Source of the DNA: Chitinophagales bacterium
GTDB taxonomy: Bacteria; Bacteroidota; Bacteroidia; Chitinophagales; Chitinophagaceae
Reading direction: 5' to 3'
DNA length: 64,000 nucleotides
Assembly: GCA_015655125.1 (NCBI GenBank)
Contig: JAATFP010000019.1
Location: 1-64,000, forward strand
Below are positions 33,912 to 43,389 of the stretch, piece by piece. A program made the position numbers and the translations under genes. The notes under the pieces were generated by a model. It searched no databases. It saw nothing but the letters and a program-made list of their open reading frames with translations, and was not told the origin of the DNA. How positions within the stretch are numbered: the stretch's first letter is position 1; each line of letters starts with the position of its first letter.

Positions 33912-33996
33912 AGTCGATTTTTATTTATTTGTTATAAAAGCTGATCCGTGTTCAGCCACGACTAAGAGGCTTAATTATCAGACCAATATATTTAAC

Positions 33997-34019
33997 GGTC
34001 CCGCTCTCGCAGCGGGACC
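33997..34019. repeat. Hairpin in the rplF-rpsH spacer
   Basis: Perfect 9-bp stem GGTCCCGCT / AGCGGGACC with a 5-nt loop, immediately 3' of the rpsH stop on the minus strand. There is no clear T run, so readthrough into rplF is expected. Confidence 0.75.
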
Positions 34020-34026
34020 ATATTAA

Positions 34027-34425
34027 TTAGTATATGTTGCACAATACTTCACCACCAACGTTCTGTGCTTTCGCTTCTTTATCGGTCATTACACCTTTTG
34101 ACGTAGAAATGATCGCAACTCCCAAACCATTCTTTACGCGTTTGAACTCATCTGGCTTGGCGTAAGTACGCAGACCCGGACGGCTCACTCTTTCGAGGCT
34201 CTGGATGATCGGTAATTTTGTTGTAGGATCGTATTTCAAAGCGATCTTGATCACGCCTTGTTTGCTGTCATCTTCAAATTTATATTTCAAAATGTAGCCT
34301 TTATCGTACAAAATTTCAGTGATGCGTTTCTTCAGATTGCTGGCAGGTATCTCAACGATACGGTGGTTAGCCATCTGGGCATTACGGATTCTTGTTAAAT
34401 AATCTGCTATTGGATCAGTAACCAT
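34027..34425 (-). CDS. rpsH: 30S ribosomal protein uS8
   Basis: 16S rRNA central-domain binder, 132 residues, MVTDPIADYLTRIRNAQMANH..., with the C-terminal GVAIISTSKGVMTDKEAK signature. In E. coli S8 is the autogenous repressor of the spc operon; no matching mRNA site was recognised here. Confidence 0.98.
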   Translation of the reverse strand: MVTDPIADYLTRIRNAQMANHRIVEIPASNLKKRITEILYDKGYILKYKFEDDSKQGVIKIALKYDPTTKLPIIQSLERVSRPGLRTYAKPDEFKRVKNGLGVAIISTSKGVMTDKEAKAQNVGGEVLCNIY

Positions 34426-34482
34426 TGTTATTGCTGTTAATTGATTTAAATAATTTTTTTACAATGCGATATCCTCGTGGAC

Positions 34483-34752
34483 CTACCAGCTTGCTTTTGT
34501 TACACCCGGGATTTTACCTTGTACCGCCATATCGCGGAACATGACACGGCTGATACCAAAATGACGCATGTAGCCTCTTGGACGGCCGGTAAGCTGGCAA
34601 CGATTCTTTAAACGAACCGGTGAAGCATTTTTAGGCAACAGGTCTAATGCTGCGTAATCCCCAGCGGCTTTCAACGCTGCTCTTTTTTCAGCGAATTTTG
34701 CAACTGTTCTTGCTCTTTTTACCTGCCTGGCTTGAATTGATTTTTTTGCCAT
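34483..34752 (-). CDS. rpsN: 30S ribosomal protein uS14 (zinc-independent form)
   Basis: An 89-residue S14 with the [19 protein letters not shown] signature. Only one cysteine is present, so this is the long, zinc-free type rather than the short CxxC form. Confidence 0.98.
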   Translation of the reverse strand: MAKKSIQARQVKRARTVAKFAEKRAALKAAGDYAALDLLPKNASPVRLKNRCQLTGRPRGYMRHFGISRVMFRDMAVQGKIPGVTKASW

Positions 34753-34781
34753 AATTGATTTTTATTGTAGCTCGTTGTGAA

Positions 34782-35342
34782 TTATTTTTTTACGTTCTTG
34801 AAAGGCATACCTAATTCTTTCAACAGCTCGTAAGCTTCTTCGTTGGTATTTGCTGTGGTTACGAAAGTAATATCCAGACCAGTGATCTTATTTACTTTAT
34901 CGATATCTATTTCAGGGAAGATGATCTGCTCGGTAACACCCAGTGTGTAATTTCCACGGCCATCAAATGCTTTATCATTGATCCCTTTGAAATCACGTAC
35001 ACGTGGAAGAGAAACAGATACCAGCCTGTCAAGAAACTCGTACATTTTCACACCACGCAAAGTAACACGTGCACCGATCGGCATGTTCTTACGCAATTTG
35101 AAATTGGAGATATCTTTTTTAGACATGGTAGCCACGGCTTTCTGTCCGGTGATGTTTGTCAGCTCGTCGATGGCAACATCAATCAGTTTTTTGTCGGTAA
35201 CAGCGCCGTTCACACCACGATTCAAACAAATCTTGGTCAGCTTCGGAGCCTGCATTACAGTTTTATAACTGAATTTTTTCATTAGAGCAGGTACAACTTC
35301 TTTGGTGTACTTATCTGCTAATCTTGTTGTTGTTGTACTCAT
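34782..35342 (-). CDS. rplE: 50S ribosomal protein uL5
   Basis: 5S rRNA-binding protein of 186 residues with [17 protein letters not shown] and [17 protein letters not shown]. Its ATG overlaps the rplX stop in a TAATG arrangement, indicating translational coupling; this is the only overlapping junction in the cluster. Confidence 0.98.
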   Translation of the reverse strand: MSTTTTRLADKYTKEVVPALMKKFSYKTVMQAPKLTKICLNRGVNGAVTDKKLIDVAIDELTNITGQKAVATMSKKDISNFKLRKNMPIGARVTLRGVKMYEFLDRLVSVSLPRVRDFKGINDKAFDGRGNYTLGVTEQIIFPEIDIDKVNKITGLDITFVTTANTNEEAYELLKELGMPFKNVKK

Positions 35343-35680
35343 TATTTGATTACCTCCCCTGATTTTTTAGCTATACGAACTAGTTTACCATTTTCGCGGC
35401 TGCGTTTGATCTTCGTTGGCGCACCGGCCTTAGCATCCCAAAGCATTACATTGCTGATGGCGATCGGAGCTTCTACTTTCAGGATACCACCTTTGGTATT
35501 CTGTGCAGTTGGTTTTGTGTGCTTGGTAACGATGTTCACGCCTTCTACCAATACACGAGCCTTATCGATAATTACTTCCAACACTTTACGTGGCTTCTTC
35601 AGATCCTTGTCTTCACCCGTGATCACTACAACTGAATCACCTTTTTTAATGTTGAACTTCGGTTTAAATCTTGTACTCAT
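35342..35680 (-). CDS. rplX: 50S ribosomal protein uL24
   Basis: Assembly-initiating large-subunit protein, 112 residues. The KOW motif [15 protein letters not shown] is near the N-terminus. It is translationally coupled to rplE. Confidence 0.98.
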   Translation of the reverse strand: MSTRFKPKFNIKKGDSVVVITGEDKDLKKPRKVLEVIIDKARVLVEGVNIVTKHTKPTAQNTKGGILKVEAPIAISNVMLWDAKAGAPTKIKRSRENGKLVRIAKKSGEVIK

Positions 35681-35693
35681 TTTATTTTCGCTT

Positions 35694-35773
35694 TTAGCTA
35701 TTAGCGGTTAGCTATTAGCTGTTCTTATTAATTTAAAAATTCTCTGGCTAATAGTTTAAACCTACCAGCTAAC
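35694..35773. repeat. Inverted pair of TTAGCTA heptad arrays between rplX and rplN
   Basis: Left: TTAGCTA TTAGCGG TTAGCTA TTAGCTG (35694-35721), four units in exact phase. Right: GGCTAAT AGTTTAA ACCTACC AGCTAAC (35746-35773). GCTAATAG pairs with CTATTAGC to give an 8-bp stem. The array pair fills the 99-bp spacer. Confidence 0.85.
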
Positions 35774-35779
35774 AACTTT

Positions 35780-36148
35780 TTACAATACTTCAGGGGCAAG
35801 AGAAATGATCTTCATATAGCCTTTATCCCTCAATTCGCGGGCTACCGGGCCGAAGATACGCGTACCTCTTGGTTCGTCTGAGTTGTTCAATAACACTACT
35901 GCGTTGTCGTCAAAACGGATGTAAGAACCATCTTTACGACGCAGTTTGTTTTTTGTTCTAACAATAACAGCTTTACTTACCGTACCTTTTTTAACGCCAC
36001 CTGCAGGCATGGCATCTTTTACAGTTACAACGATCTTGTCGCCGATCTTTGCGTAATCCTGGCCGCTATTACCCAGTACACGGATACATAATACCTCCTT
36101 GGCACCACTGTTGTCCGCTACGTTTAGTCTACTTTCTTGCTGAATCAT
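35780..36148 (-). CDS. rplN: 50S ribosomal protein uL14
   Basis: Subunit-interface protein of 122 residues, [24 protein letters not shown]..., ending with the [20 protein letters not shown] signature. Confidence 0.98.
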   Translation of the reverse strand: MIQQESRLNVADNSGAKEVLCIRVLGNSGQDYAKIGDKIVVTVKDAMPAGGVKKGTVSKAVIVRTKNKLRRKDGSYIRFDDNAVVLLNNSDEPRGTRIFGPVARELRDKGYMKIISLAPEVL

Positions 36149-36162
36149 TTCTTTGTATTTAT

Positions 36163-36264
36163 GATCTATGATTTAAGATCTATGATCTTAAAGAGTAAAA
36201 TCTTTTAAAAATCTTTTAAATTTATCAGGGTTTGTCAGATCATAGATCATAGATCATAGATCAT
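36163..36264. repeat. Inverted pair of GATCTAT/AGATCAT heptad arrays between rplN and rpsQ
   Basis: Left: GATCTAT GATTTAA GATCTAT GATCTTA (36163-36190). Right: AGATCAT four times without change (36237-36264). The pair can fold into a stem of at least 12 bp around a 46-nt AT-rich loop. Confidence 0.9.
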
Positions 36265-36274
36265 ACATTCCATC

Positions 36275-36559
36275 TTATTTCACTTTTTCTACCACTTCTA
36301 CCAATCTCCAGCGTTTTGTTTTGCTCATCGGACGAGCTTCCATGATACGAACGGTATCACCGATGCTGCACTCGTTCTTTTCATCATGAGCGTGAAAACT
36401 GGTGGTCTTTTTTACGAACTTACCATAAAGCGGATGCTTCACTTTCCTTTCCACTTTCACAGTGATGGTCTTATCCATTTTATTGCTGGATACCACACCG
36501 ATCCTGGTCTTTCTTAAATTTCTTTCAACGGTAGTTGTAGTTGCTGTTGCTTCCATCAT
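36275..36559 (-). CDS. rpsQ: 30S ribosomal protein uS17
   Basis: 94 residues with the S17 core [20 protein letters not shown] and [20 protein letters not shown] short threonine-rich N-terminal extension ([14 protein letters not shown]) precedes it; the second ATG at 36556 may be the real start. Confidence 0.97.
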   Translation of the reverse strand: MMEATATTTTVERNLRKTRIGVVSSNKMDKTITVKVERKVKHPLYGKFVKKTTSFHAHDEKNECSIGDTVRIMEARPMSKTKRWRLVEVVEKVK

Positions 36560-36575
36560 TTATTATTTTATTGGA

Positions 36576-36785
36576 TTAAGCTCCAATTTGTGTTTTGCGT
36601 AATTGAGTTTTTAAACGTGCTATATCCCTTCTCAAAGAACGAATGCTCTGAGGATTTTCAAGCGGAGCGATCGCATGAGCAAAACTTAATTTTTTCATAC
36701 GCAACTCATCTTCCTGGATCTTTGCTATCAGTTCTGCCTCACTCAATCCAGTCAGGCTTTTTTGGAAATCAACTTTTTTAGACAT
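36576..36785 (-). CDS. rpmC: 50S ribosomal protein uL29
   Basis: 69-residue two-helix protein at the exit tunnel: MSKKVDFQKSLTGLSEAEL...SIRRLRRDIARLKT-type ending (here SIRSLRRDIARLKTQLR). The ATG at 36785 was chosen; the frame upstream looks non-coding. Confidence 0.96.
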   Translation of the reverse strand: MSKKVDFQKSLTGLSEAELIAKIQEDELRMKKLSFAHAIAPLENPQSIRSLRRDIARLKTQLRKTQIGA

Positions 36786-36860
36786 TTTTTTATTATTTGT
36801 TATTTCTGTAAATGTTGCTGTAAACAATCCGCATGTAGCCAATTGTCTATTGCTGATTCA

Positions 36861-37280
36861 TTACGCTGTGTAATCCCTGCTTACGATGAACTTGGTAAGG
36901 ATCGGCAATTTCTGCGCAGCCAATGCAAACGCATTCTTTGCTACTTCTTCCGTAACACCATCCGCTTCAAACAGGATGCGACCTGGTTGAACGATCGCTG
37001 CCCAACCTTCAGGATTACCCTTACCTTTACCCATACGTACCTCCGCTGGTTTTGCGGTGATAGGCTTATCAGGAAAAACCCTGATCCACACATTACCTTC
37101 TCTTTTCATCGCACGCGTCATTGCCTGACGGGCACTTTCAATTTGTCTGCTGGTAAGCCAAACACTGTCCAGGGCTTTTAAACCAAAGGTTCCAAAAGCT
37201 AAGGTTGCACCGCGTTTAGTGTCTCCTTTCATTCTGCCTTTTTGCGTCTTCCTGTGTTTGGTTCTTTTTGGTGATAACAT
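36861..37280 (-). CDS. rplP: 50S ribosomal protein uL16
   Basis: 139 residues, [19 protein letters not shown]..., with the [25 protein letters not shown] block in two parts. It helps organise the A-site tRNA elbow region. Confidence 0.98.
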   Translation of the reverse strand: MLSPKRTKHRKTQKGRMKGDTKRGATLAFGTFGLKALDSVWLTSRQIESARQAMTRAMKREGNVWIRVFPDKPITAKPAEVRMGKGKGNPEGWAAIVQPGRILFEADGVTEEVAKNAFALAAQKLPILTKFIVSRDYTA

Positions 37281-37287
37281 CTCTTTT

Positions 37288-37407
37288 GATTTATGATGTA
37301 TGATCTTCGATCGATGATCTTTGACCGTACATTATTTAAGATTCTTTTTAATTTTTAAACTTTTCGAGATCATAGATCATACATCATAGATCATATATCT
37401 CAGATTA
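37288..37407. repeat. Inverted pair of six-unit GATNTAT heptad arrays between rplP and rpsC
   Basis: Left: GATTTAT GATGTAT GATCTTC GATCGAT GATCTTT GACCGTA (37288-37329). Right: GAGATCA TAGATCA TACATCA TAGATCA TATATCT CAGATTA (37366-37407). Both sides have six units in exact phase. Arms 37293-37306 and 37374-37387 are perfectly complementary over 14 bp. The right array runs into the rpsC stop codon. Confidence 0.92.
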
Positions 37408-37408
37408 C

Positions 37409-38221
37409 TTAGCGACGTCCGCCTGGTCCGCCACCACGGTTTCCTCCCTGGCCGCCACCGCCCCTGCGGTCGCCACCACGATCACCGCCCCTGCGGTCAC
37501 CGCCACGGTCATCTCTCCGATCAAATCCACCTGGTCTTTCCGGACCGTCGTTTTTGCCACCGGCCAAAACGTTCGGGTTCAGATCTCTTTTACCGAGTAC
37601 TTCACCTTTACAGATCCATACTTTGATACCGATCTTACCGTAAACAGTCAGCGCAAATACGTTTGCATAATCGATGTCCATACGCAACGTATGCAATGGG
37701 GTACGACCTTGTTTGATTTCTTCGCTACGGGCAATTTCAGCACCACCCAAACGACCGCCCACTTTCACTTTGATACCTTCCGCACCCATACGAAGCGCTG
37801 AAGCGATCGCCATTTTGATGGCACGTTTGTAGTTGATACGATTTTCCAACTGACGGGCAATGGTATCTGCTACGATGTTGGCATCCAATTCCGGACGACG
37901 GATCTCCAAAATGTTGATCTGCACATCTTCTTTACCACACAATTTTTTCAACTCCTCTTTGATACGGTCAACTTCGCCACCGCCTTTACCAATGATGATC
38001 CCTGGTTTGGAAGTGTGAATCGTTACGATCAGTTTGTTAAGCGTACGCTCAATAACGATCTTAGCGATACCGCCTTTGTTGATACGAGCGTTCAGATAAT
38101 TTCTGATCTTATCGTCTTCGATCAATTTGTTGGCGTAGTCTTTTTTGTGAGCATACCAGTTGCTATCCCAACCACGTATGATCCCTAATCTTTGACCTAT
38201 CGGATTTGCTTTCTGACCCAT
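37409..38221 (-). CDS. rpsC: 30S ribosomal protein uS3 with C-terminal RGG tail
   Basis: Small-subunit protein lining the mRNA entry tunnel. Residues 1-210 are a normal S3 with a KH domain ([20 protein letters not shown]). Beyond this the protein continues to 270 residues with a tail of Arg, Gly and Asp ([13 protein letters not shown]..., [12 protein letters not shown]), absent from the 233-residue E. coli S3. RGG tails bind RNA non-specifically elsewhere, so a role in mRNA contact is possible (inference). Confidence 0.97.
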   Translation of the reverse strand: MGQKANPIGQRLGIIRGWDSNWYAHKKDYANKLIEDDKIRNYLNARINKGGIAKIVIERTLNKLIVTIHTSKPGIIIGKGGGEVDRIKEELKKLCGKEDVQINILEIRRPELDANIVADTIARQLENRINYKRAIKMAIASALRMGAEGIKVKVGGRLGGAEIARSEEIKQGRTPLHTLRMDIDYANVFALTVYGKIGIKVWICKGEVLGKRDLNPNVLAGGKNDGPERPGGFDRRDDRGGDRRGGDRGGDRRGGGGQGGNRGGGPGGRR

Positions 38222-38272
38222 AGTATTTATTTAGCTTCCCTGAAATATGATCCGGGGAAATTTATTAGTTTA

Positions 38273-38737
38273 TTATGCTGTTTCTGAATTAGTTTTTTTC
38301 TTAGCAGGAGCTTTTTTCTTAGCCGGTGCTTTTGGAGCCTCAGCAACTTCCGCTTTTACAGTTTCAGTTTTAGAAACCTTCACCGCTTTTTCTGTTGCTA
38401 CACCAGCCGCGTCAACGATCACTGTAACGTGGTTGCTGCGTTTGCGAACCCTGTAACCACGACCTTGTGGTGCCGGGCGCATACGTTTGATAACACGTGC
38501 CCCGTCTACCATGATCGTTTTTACGATCAGTGCATTTTCATCTGCACCTTCGTTCTTTGCCTTCCAGTTGCTGATGGCAGAAAGTACCAGCTTGCGTAAA
38601 GGAACTGAAGAATGTTTTGGATTGAATTCCAAGATCGCCAGTGCTTTTTCCACCTGCATTCCACGGATAAGATCTACCAACAAACGCATCTTACGCGGTG
38701 ATGTGGGATAATTATTCAATTTTGCTACTGCTTCCAT
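38273..38737 (-). CDS. rplV: 50S ribosomal protein uL22 with Lys/Ala-rich tail
   Basis: Tunnel-lining protein. The core has [19 protein letters not shown] and [19 protein letters not shown]. The C-terminal 40 residues are a low-complexity tail ([16 protein letters not shown]) similar in composition to the H1-like protein at 4584. The total of 154 residues compares with 110 in E. coli. Confidence 0.97.
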   Translation of the reverse strand: MEAVAKLNNYPTSPRKMRLLVDLIRGMQVEKALAILEFNPKHSSVPLRKLVLSAISNWKAKNEGADENALIVKTIMVDGARVIKRMRPAPQGRGYRVRKRSNHVTVIVDAAGVATEKAVKVSKTETVKAEVAEAPKAPAKKKAPAKKKTNSETA

Positions 38738-38745
38738 TTTTTGAT

Positions 38746-38818
38746 TAAGTTGTAAGTTTTAAGTGGTAAGTTTTAAGTTAAGCCATTCGACTTATTACTT
38801 AAGACTTATTACTTATCA
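38746..38818. repeat. Inverted pair of TAAGTTT/CTTATTA heptad arrays between rplV and rpsS
   Basis: Left: TAAGTTG TAAGTTT TAAGTGG TAAGTTT TAAGTTA (38746-38780). Right: CTTATTA CTTAAGA CTTATTA CTTATCA (38791-38818). All units are in exact 7-bp phase. The arms pair imperfectly around a 10-nt loop. Confidence 0.92.
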
Positions 38819-38826
38819 CTCCATTA

Positions 38827-39096
38827 TTACATTTTTTTACTTGAGTGACCTCTGAAATTTCTCGTTGGTGCAAATTCACCTAACTTATGACCTACCATGA
38901 ACTCTGTAACATAAACAGGGATAAATTTATTCCCGTTGTGTACCGCAAATGTGTGGCCCACGAAATCAGGAGAAATTGTGCTTCTGCGACTCCAGGTCTT
39001 GATAACACCTTTTTTGTTTTTTCCTTCATTGATAGCGAAGATCTTGCCTTCCAGCTTTGCTTCGATGTAAGGACCTTTTTTTAACGAACGACTCAT
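38827..39096 (-). CDS. rpsS: 30S ribosomal protein uS19
   Basis: 89 residues, [18 protein letters not shown]..., with the C-terminal [19 protein letters not shown] signature. Confidence 0.98.
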   Translation of the reverse strand: MSRSLKKGPYIEAKLEGKIFAINEGKNKKGVIKTWSRRSTISPDFVGHTFAVHNGNKFIPVYVTEFMVGHKLGEFAPTRNFRGHSSKKM

Positions 39097-39119
39097 AGTA
39101 TGTATTTGTTTGTTGATTC

Positions 39120-39140
39120 TTTCCCGATTGCATCGGGAAA
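39120..39140. repeat. Hairpin in the rpsS-rplB spacer
   Basis: Perfect 9-bp stem TTTCCCGAT / ATCGGGAAA with a 3-nt loop. It has AT-rich flanks, but no terminator is expected within this operon. Confidence 0.7.
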
Positions 39141-39163
39141 TATTTTAACAATGATTAATTATC

Positions 39164-40006
39164 TTATTTGTTTGGCAATTTCTTACCATTACGGCGTGTA
39201 AGGATCATTTTGTCGGAACCTTTACCACGTGTACGGGTGATCTGCCCCTTGGCATATTTACCCTTACGGCTACGTGGGTGACCACCGGAAGCTCTACCTT
39301 CACCACCACCCATCGGGTGATCTACCGGGTTCATCGCTACCGCACGTGTGCGTGGACGAATACCTTTCCAACGGTTACGACCTGCTTTACCCATGCTTTC
39401 CAGGCTATGATCGCTGTTTGATGTAACACCAACGGTTGCATAACAGTTGATCAATACTTTTCTCAACTCACCACTCGGCATTTTAATTACCGCGTATTTG
39501 CCTTCCTTGTTATTCAACTGTGCAGATGTACCGGCACTACGTACCAGGATACCACCCTGACCAGGCTGCATTTCGATATTGTGAACGTTTGTACCAAGCG
39601 GCATGTTTTTCAACATCAACGCATTTCCTAATTCAGGAACAACGTCATCACCACTTTCTACTTTCTGGCCAACCTGCAAACCTTGCGGAGCAAGGATATA
39701 ACGTTTTTCACCATCTGCATAATAAAGCAAAGCGATGAAAGCCGTACGGTTTGGATCGTACTCGATCGTTTTTACAGTCGCAGGGATGTTCTTCTTGTTC
39801 CTCTTAAAATCAATCACACGGTACATTGTTTTGTTACCGCCGCCCATATAGCGCATGGATCTTCTACCCTGTGAGTTTCTACCGGCCGTATTCTTTTGCG
39901 GTTCAAGCAAAGATTTTTCAGGAACGTTGGTGGTGATCTCTGCATAAGCATTACCAATTCTCCAACGAGTACCTGCTGTGACCGGTTTGTATTTTCTAAG
40001 TGCCAT
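39164..40006 (-). CDS. rplB: 50S ribosomal protein uL2
   Basis: Peptidyl-transferase-centre protein of 280 residues. The conserved catalytic-region histidine lies in [20 protein letters not shown] (about residues 227-246). Confidence 0.98.
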   Translation of the reverse strand: MALRKYKPVTAGTRWRIGNAYAEITTNVPEKSLLEPQKNTAGRNSQGRRSMRYMGGGNKTMYRVIDFKRNKKNIPATVKTIEYDPNRTAFIALLYYADGEKRYILAPQGLQVGQKVESGDDVVPELGNALMLKNMPLGTNVHNIEMQPGQGGILVRSAGTSAQLNNKEGKYAVIKMPSGELRKVLINCYATVGVTSNSDHSLESMGKAGRNRWKGIRPRTRAVAMNPVDHPMGGGEGRASGGHPRSRKGKYAKGQITRTRGKGSDKMILTRRNGKKLPNK

Positions 40007-40024
40007 TTTTGATTTTTTTACCCT

Positions 40025-40042
40025 AAATCCCTGAAGGGATTT
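40025..40042. repeat. Small hairpin in the rplB-rplW spacer
   Basis: Seven-bp stem AAATCCC / GGGATTT with a TGAA loop in a 102-bp spacer that otherwise shows nothing. Confidence 0.55.
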
Positions 40043-40108
40043 TCGGAACTTTTTATTTTAAAAATCTCTGCGTTTTGCGGTAGCAGAATTACCATACTTT
40101 ATAAAATC

Positions 40109-40408
40109 TTAAACTGTAGTGTACAAGTCAATTGTCTCACCTTCAGCAACCGTAACTACTGCTTTTTTCTTTGCTGGCTTGCGGCCAACGATGAAACCAG
40201 CTTTTGTATATTTTGCTTTCAGTTTAGAAGGCATCACCATGGTGTTCACTTCTTCAACCTGCACGCCGTAGAAAGTTTCTACTGCTTTTTTGATTTCCAG
40301 TTTGTTAGCCTTACGGTCAACTACGAAAGTGTAGCGGTTCATTTTTTCTGATTGCTTGTTAGCTTTCTCAGACAAAATCGGCTTTATTAAAACGTCAGAT
40401 GGTTTCAT
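40109..40408 (-). CDS. rplW: 50S ribosomal protein uL23
   Basis: Tunnel-exit protein and docking site for trigger factor and SRP, 99 residues: KPILSEKANKQSEKMNRYTFVV and KKAVETFYGVQVEEVNTM. Confidence 0.97.
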   Translation of the reverse strand: MKPSDVLIKPILSEKANKQSEKMNRYTFVVDRKANKLEIKKAVETFYGVQVEEVNTMVMPSKLKAKYTKAGFIVGRKPAKKKAVVTVAEGETIDLYTTV

Positions 40409-40466
40409 CTTTTCTATTTTGTTAATTTGCTATCAGCTGGGCTGATTGAAATCGGTTTGTTATTTA

Positions 40467-41099
40467 TTAAGCTTCAGCAGCTGCTTCGGAAAACAATTTT
40501 GCTGCGCTTTCTGTCAACACCAGCACGTTTGCGTTCAGGATGTCGTAAGTATTCATATCATTTACAACAGTTCCTTCAACACCGGCTACGTTACGCAGGC
40601 TCAGGTAGAAATTGTCATTATATTCCGGAATCACGAACAAAGTCTTTTTACGACCAACGTTCAGGCTCTTCAAAATACCCGTGAAGGTTTTTGTTTTCGG
40701 AGCGTCCAGGTTCACATCTTCCAAAACAACGATGTTGTTTTCTTTAGCTTTGTAAGACAATGCGCTCATCTTAGCCAGGTCTTTCACTTTACGATTCAGT
40801 TTGATATCGTATTTGTGTGGTTTTGGACCGAAGATGCTACCACCACCTTTATAGATAGGGTTACGCAGGTTACCTTTACGTGCACCACCTGTACCTTTTT
40901 GTTTGTGAAGTTTCTTGGAAGAACCTTTCACTTCCATACGGGTCTTTACTTTGTGCGTACCCTGGCGTTGTGCGCCCTGGTATTGTTTTACTGCAAGGTA
41001 AATAACGTGGTCGTTTGGCTCGATACCGAAAATATCTTCCGGCAGTTCAATCGTCCTTCCGGTTTTTTCGCCTTTTGTATTTATAATATCTAGTTGCAT
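40467..41099 (-). CDS. rplD: 50S ribosomal protein uL4
   Basis: 210 residues. The tunnel-constriction loop is marked by KGTGGARKGNLRNPIYKGGG. In E. coli L4 represses its own operon; no corresponding leader was recognised upstream of rpsJ. Confidence 0.97.
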   Translation of the reverse strand: MQLDIINTKGEKTGRTIELPEDIFGIEPNDHVIYLAVKQYQGAQRQGTHKVKTRMEVKGSSKKLHKQKGTGGARKGNLRNPIYKGGGSIFGPKPHKYDIKLNRKVKDLAKMSALSYKAKENNIVVLEDVNLDAPKTKTFTGILKSLNVGRKKTLFVIPEYNDNFYLSLRNVAGVEGTVVNDMNTYDILNANVLVLTESAAKLFSEAAAEA

Positions 41100-41152
41100 T
41101 TTCTTTTGTTTATTAAGTTCAATGTTGATGATTTATGATACGGCCTGTTTTA

Positions 41153-41770
41153 TTATTTCTGTATCAAAACGATTGAACCGTTATGGCCCGGAACCGATCC
41201 GCTAACCAGGATGTAATTTTTTTCTGCAAAGATCTTCACTACTTTCAAACCTTTCATCTTCACTCTGTCGCCACCCATGCGACCCGCCATGCGCATGCCT
41301 TTGAATACGCGGCTCGCATCGGATGAGTTACCGATAGAACCCGGTGCACGCTGACGATCATGCTGACCATGGGATTGTTCACCAACACCACTAAAACCGT
41401 GACGTTTAACAACACCCTGGAAGCCTTTACCTTTGGTGGTACCTACCACTTCGATCTTGTCGCCTTCGGCGAAGATGTCAACTGTAATAGTTTCACCAAC
41501 TGCTTTGTCAATTTCGCTATCGCGGATTTCCTGAACGAATTTTTTAGGAGCTGTATTAGCTTTTGCGAAGTGGTTCACTTCGGCTTTGATGGAGTGCTTT
41601 TCTTTCTTGTCGCCGAATGCGATCTGAAGGGCGTTGTAACCGTCTGTTTCTACGGTTTTCTTTTGAGTGACTACACATGGCCCCGCTTCGATGATCGTAA
41701 CCGCAGTCTGCTTGCCGGTTGTATCAAAGATACTGGTCATGCCAATCTTCTTTCCAATAATACTTTTCAT
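41153..41770 (-). CDS. rplC: 50S ribosomal protein uL3
   Basis: 205 residues from [15 protein letters not shown]. The signature [20 protein letters not shown] is present. The open frame extends 14 codons further up, but that part derives from a degenerate TGAGCTTGTCGAAG half-site (41804-41827), so the ATG at 41770 is the proper start. Confidence 0.97.
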   Translation of the reverse strand: MKSIIGKKIGMTSIFDTTGKQTAVTIIEAGPCVVTQKKTVETDGYNALQIAFGDKKEKHSIKAEVNHFAKANTAPKKFVQEIRDSEIDKAVGETITVDIFAEGDKIEVVGTTKGKGFQGVVKRHGFSGVGEQSHGQHDRQRAPGSIGNSSDASRVFKGMRMAGRMGGDRVKMKGLKVVKIFAEKNYILVSGSVPGHNGSIVLIQK

Positions 41771-41896
41771 TGTATCTGTTTTATGCTCAGCGCTCCTTTT
41801 CGACTTCGACATGCTCAGTCTGACAAGGAGTTAAGCGTTTCATTTTTTTATTAAGAGCTTACCTGGTGCCTTTCTTCGCCGGAGCGAAGAGGTTCA

Positions 41897-42202
41897 TCAA
41901 GCTTTGATTTCTACATCCACACCACTAGGCAAATCCAGTTTGCTCAGAGCATCAACCGTACGGCTGCTGCTGGTGTAAATGTCTAACAAACGTTTGTGTG
42001 TACACAATTGGAACTGCTCCCGCGCTTTCTTGTTAACGTGAGGAGAACGCAACACGGTAAAGATTTTCTTATGCGTAGGTAAAGGAATTGGACCTGTTAC
42101 TACTGCGCCTGTGCTGCGTACAGTTTTTACGATCTTTTCAGCTGACTTATCTACTAAATTGTGGTCGTAAGACTGTAATTTGATTCTGATTCGTTGTGAC
42201 AT
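41897..42202 (-). CDS. rpsJ: 30S ribosomal protein uS10
   Basis: 101 residues, [23 protein letters not shown]..., with [27 protein letters not shown]. It is the first gene of the cluster. The usual upstream neighbours rpsL, rpsG and fusA are absent, replaced by a divergent outer membrane protein gene. Confidence 0.98.
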   Translation of the reverse strand: MSQRIRIKLQSYDHNLVDKSAEKIVKTVRSTGAVVTGPIPLPTHKKIFTVLRSPHVNKKAREQFQLCTHKRLLDIYTSSSRTVDALSKLDLPSGVDVEIKA

Positions 42203-42244
42203 ATGTAAAGAACTTTAAAAAATACCGTTTTTTAATTTGGAGTG

Positions 42245-42252
42245 CAAAGGTA
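42245..42252 (-). promoter_or_regulatory. Promoter box TACCTTTG for the S10-spc ribosomal operon
   Basis: A perfect TAnnTTTG match on the minus strand sits 42 bp upstream of the rpsJ ATG. No TTG is at the ideal -33 position (the sequence there is TTTTC). The leader of about 35 nt is too short for a complex L4-type control structure. Confidence 0.65.
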
Positions 42253-42377
42253 AGGGTCTGTTTGTAAATAGAAAAGAAATAAAGAAAGTTTTTTTAGAAA
42301 ATTTCATCATTTGTTTAGGAATGGTCTTTGGTAATACACGGGCAAACACCCATTTTCACCAACCTTCCATTTTTAAT

Positions 42378-43238
42378 ATGAAAAAACTCCTCCCCCTGCT
42401 TGGTATAGCATTATTGCCATACTTCGCTCATTCTCAGGGCCTTCATGCTGATCTTCATTTGGGCGTGGCCAATTATCAGGGCGATCTGCAAACGAAAAAA
42501 TTCACTTTCAAAGGAGCGAAGCCGGCCGTCGGACTCGGACTTTCCTATGACGTTTCTAACCACTTCGTCGTGCGCGGATTGGCCAGTTTCATGACCGTTT
42601 CGGGCGCCGACCGGAACACGAATGGCATCATCAACCCGAGAAACCTCGATTTTACCTCACGGATCTGGGAAGCGCAGCTCGGCGTAGAATACAATATTTT
42701 GGATATCACCGAGCGGAGTTTTACCCCTTATGTTTTTGCCGGCGTAGCAGCTTTTCACTTCAACCCATATTCCCACGACAGCTCGGGAAACAAGTTTTTT
42801 CTGCGCAGCTTGGGTACGGAAGGGCAAGGGCTGGCTCAATATCCCGACAAGAAATTATATAAGAACAACCAGTTGTCAATTCCGTTTGGTGGCGGCGTGA
42901 AGTTCGCTTTCACCGACAAATTACAAGTGGGCATCGAAGTCGGCCTACGCAAATTATTTACCGATTACCTGGACGATGTGAGCGGTACTTACGCCGATTC
43001 CACCATTCTGGCCAATGCACGCGGACCGCAGGCGGTGGCTTTTGCCTACCGTGAAAGTGAGATCCACGGACCGTCCACCTATCCCCGCGAAGGCGCCGTC
43101 CGTGGCAACCCGGATAAAAAGGATTGGTATTACGTAACGGGGCTTCATATAAGTTACCTGCTTGGAAACGGAAATGGCGGTGGCGGCGGCCGCGGCGGTG
43201 GAAAAAATAAGCTGGGTTGTCCGGCGAATGTATTTTGA
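42378..43238 (+). CDS. PorG-like (DUF6089) outer membrane protein
   Basis: A 286-residue outer membrane beta-barrel with signal peptide (MKKLLPLLGIALLPYFAHSQ). The mature N-terminus DLHLGVANYQGDLQTKKFTF and the GLRKLFTDYLDDVSGTYAD segment resemble DUF6089 proteins such as PorG, an outer membrane part of the type IX secretion machine. The C-terminus has a Gly-rich tract and ends KNKLGCPANVF. The ATG at 42378 gives the signal peptide; the longer frame upstream does not. A PorP/SprF gene and a T9SS cargo gene follow. Confidence 0.75.
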   Translation: MKKLLPLLGIALLPYFAHSQGLHADLHLGVANYQGDLQTKKFTFKGAKPAVGLGLSYDVSNHFVVRGLASFMTVSGADRNTNGIINPRNLDFTSRIWEAQLGVEYNILDITERSFTPYVFAGVAAFHFNPYSHDSSGNKFFLRSLGTEGQGLAQYPDKKLYKNNQLSIPFGGGVKFAFTDKLQVGIEVGLRKLFTDYLDDVSGTYADSTILANARGPQAVAFAYRESEIHGPSTYPREGAVRGNPDKKDWYYVTGLHISYLLGNGNGGGGGRGGGKNKLGCPANVF

Positions 43239-43389
43239 TCATCGTGAGAAATCTCCTGTCATCGAAAAGTTTAAATAAAATTTGTTTAGTTCTTAAAATC
43301 TATTATTTTAGCAGAGATAAATTTTTTCAAGAAAATTTGTTCCGTACCAACCCATTTCTCTAATAGCTTTTGTTATTGAAAGTATATTT

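Noticed and set aside
40446-41093. 215-residue frame opposite rplD
   Set aside because: Antisense shadow of a certain ribosomal protein gene; its composition is that of a reverse-complemented coding frame.
42203-42244. Ribosomal protein leader or riboswitch before rpsJ
   Set aside because: The leader is about 35 nt with no stable structure that I can see.
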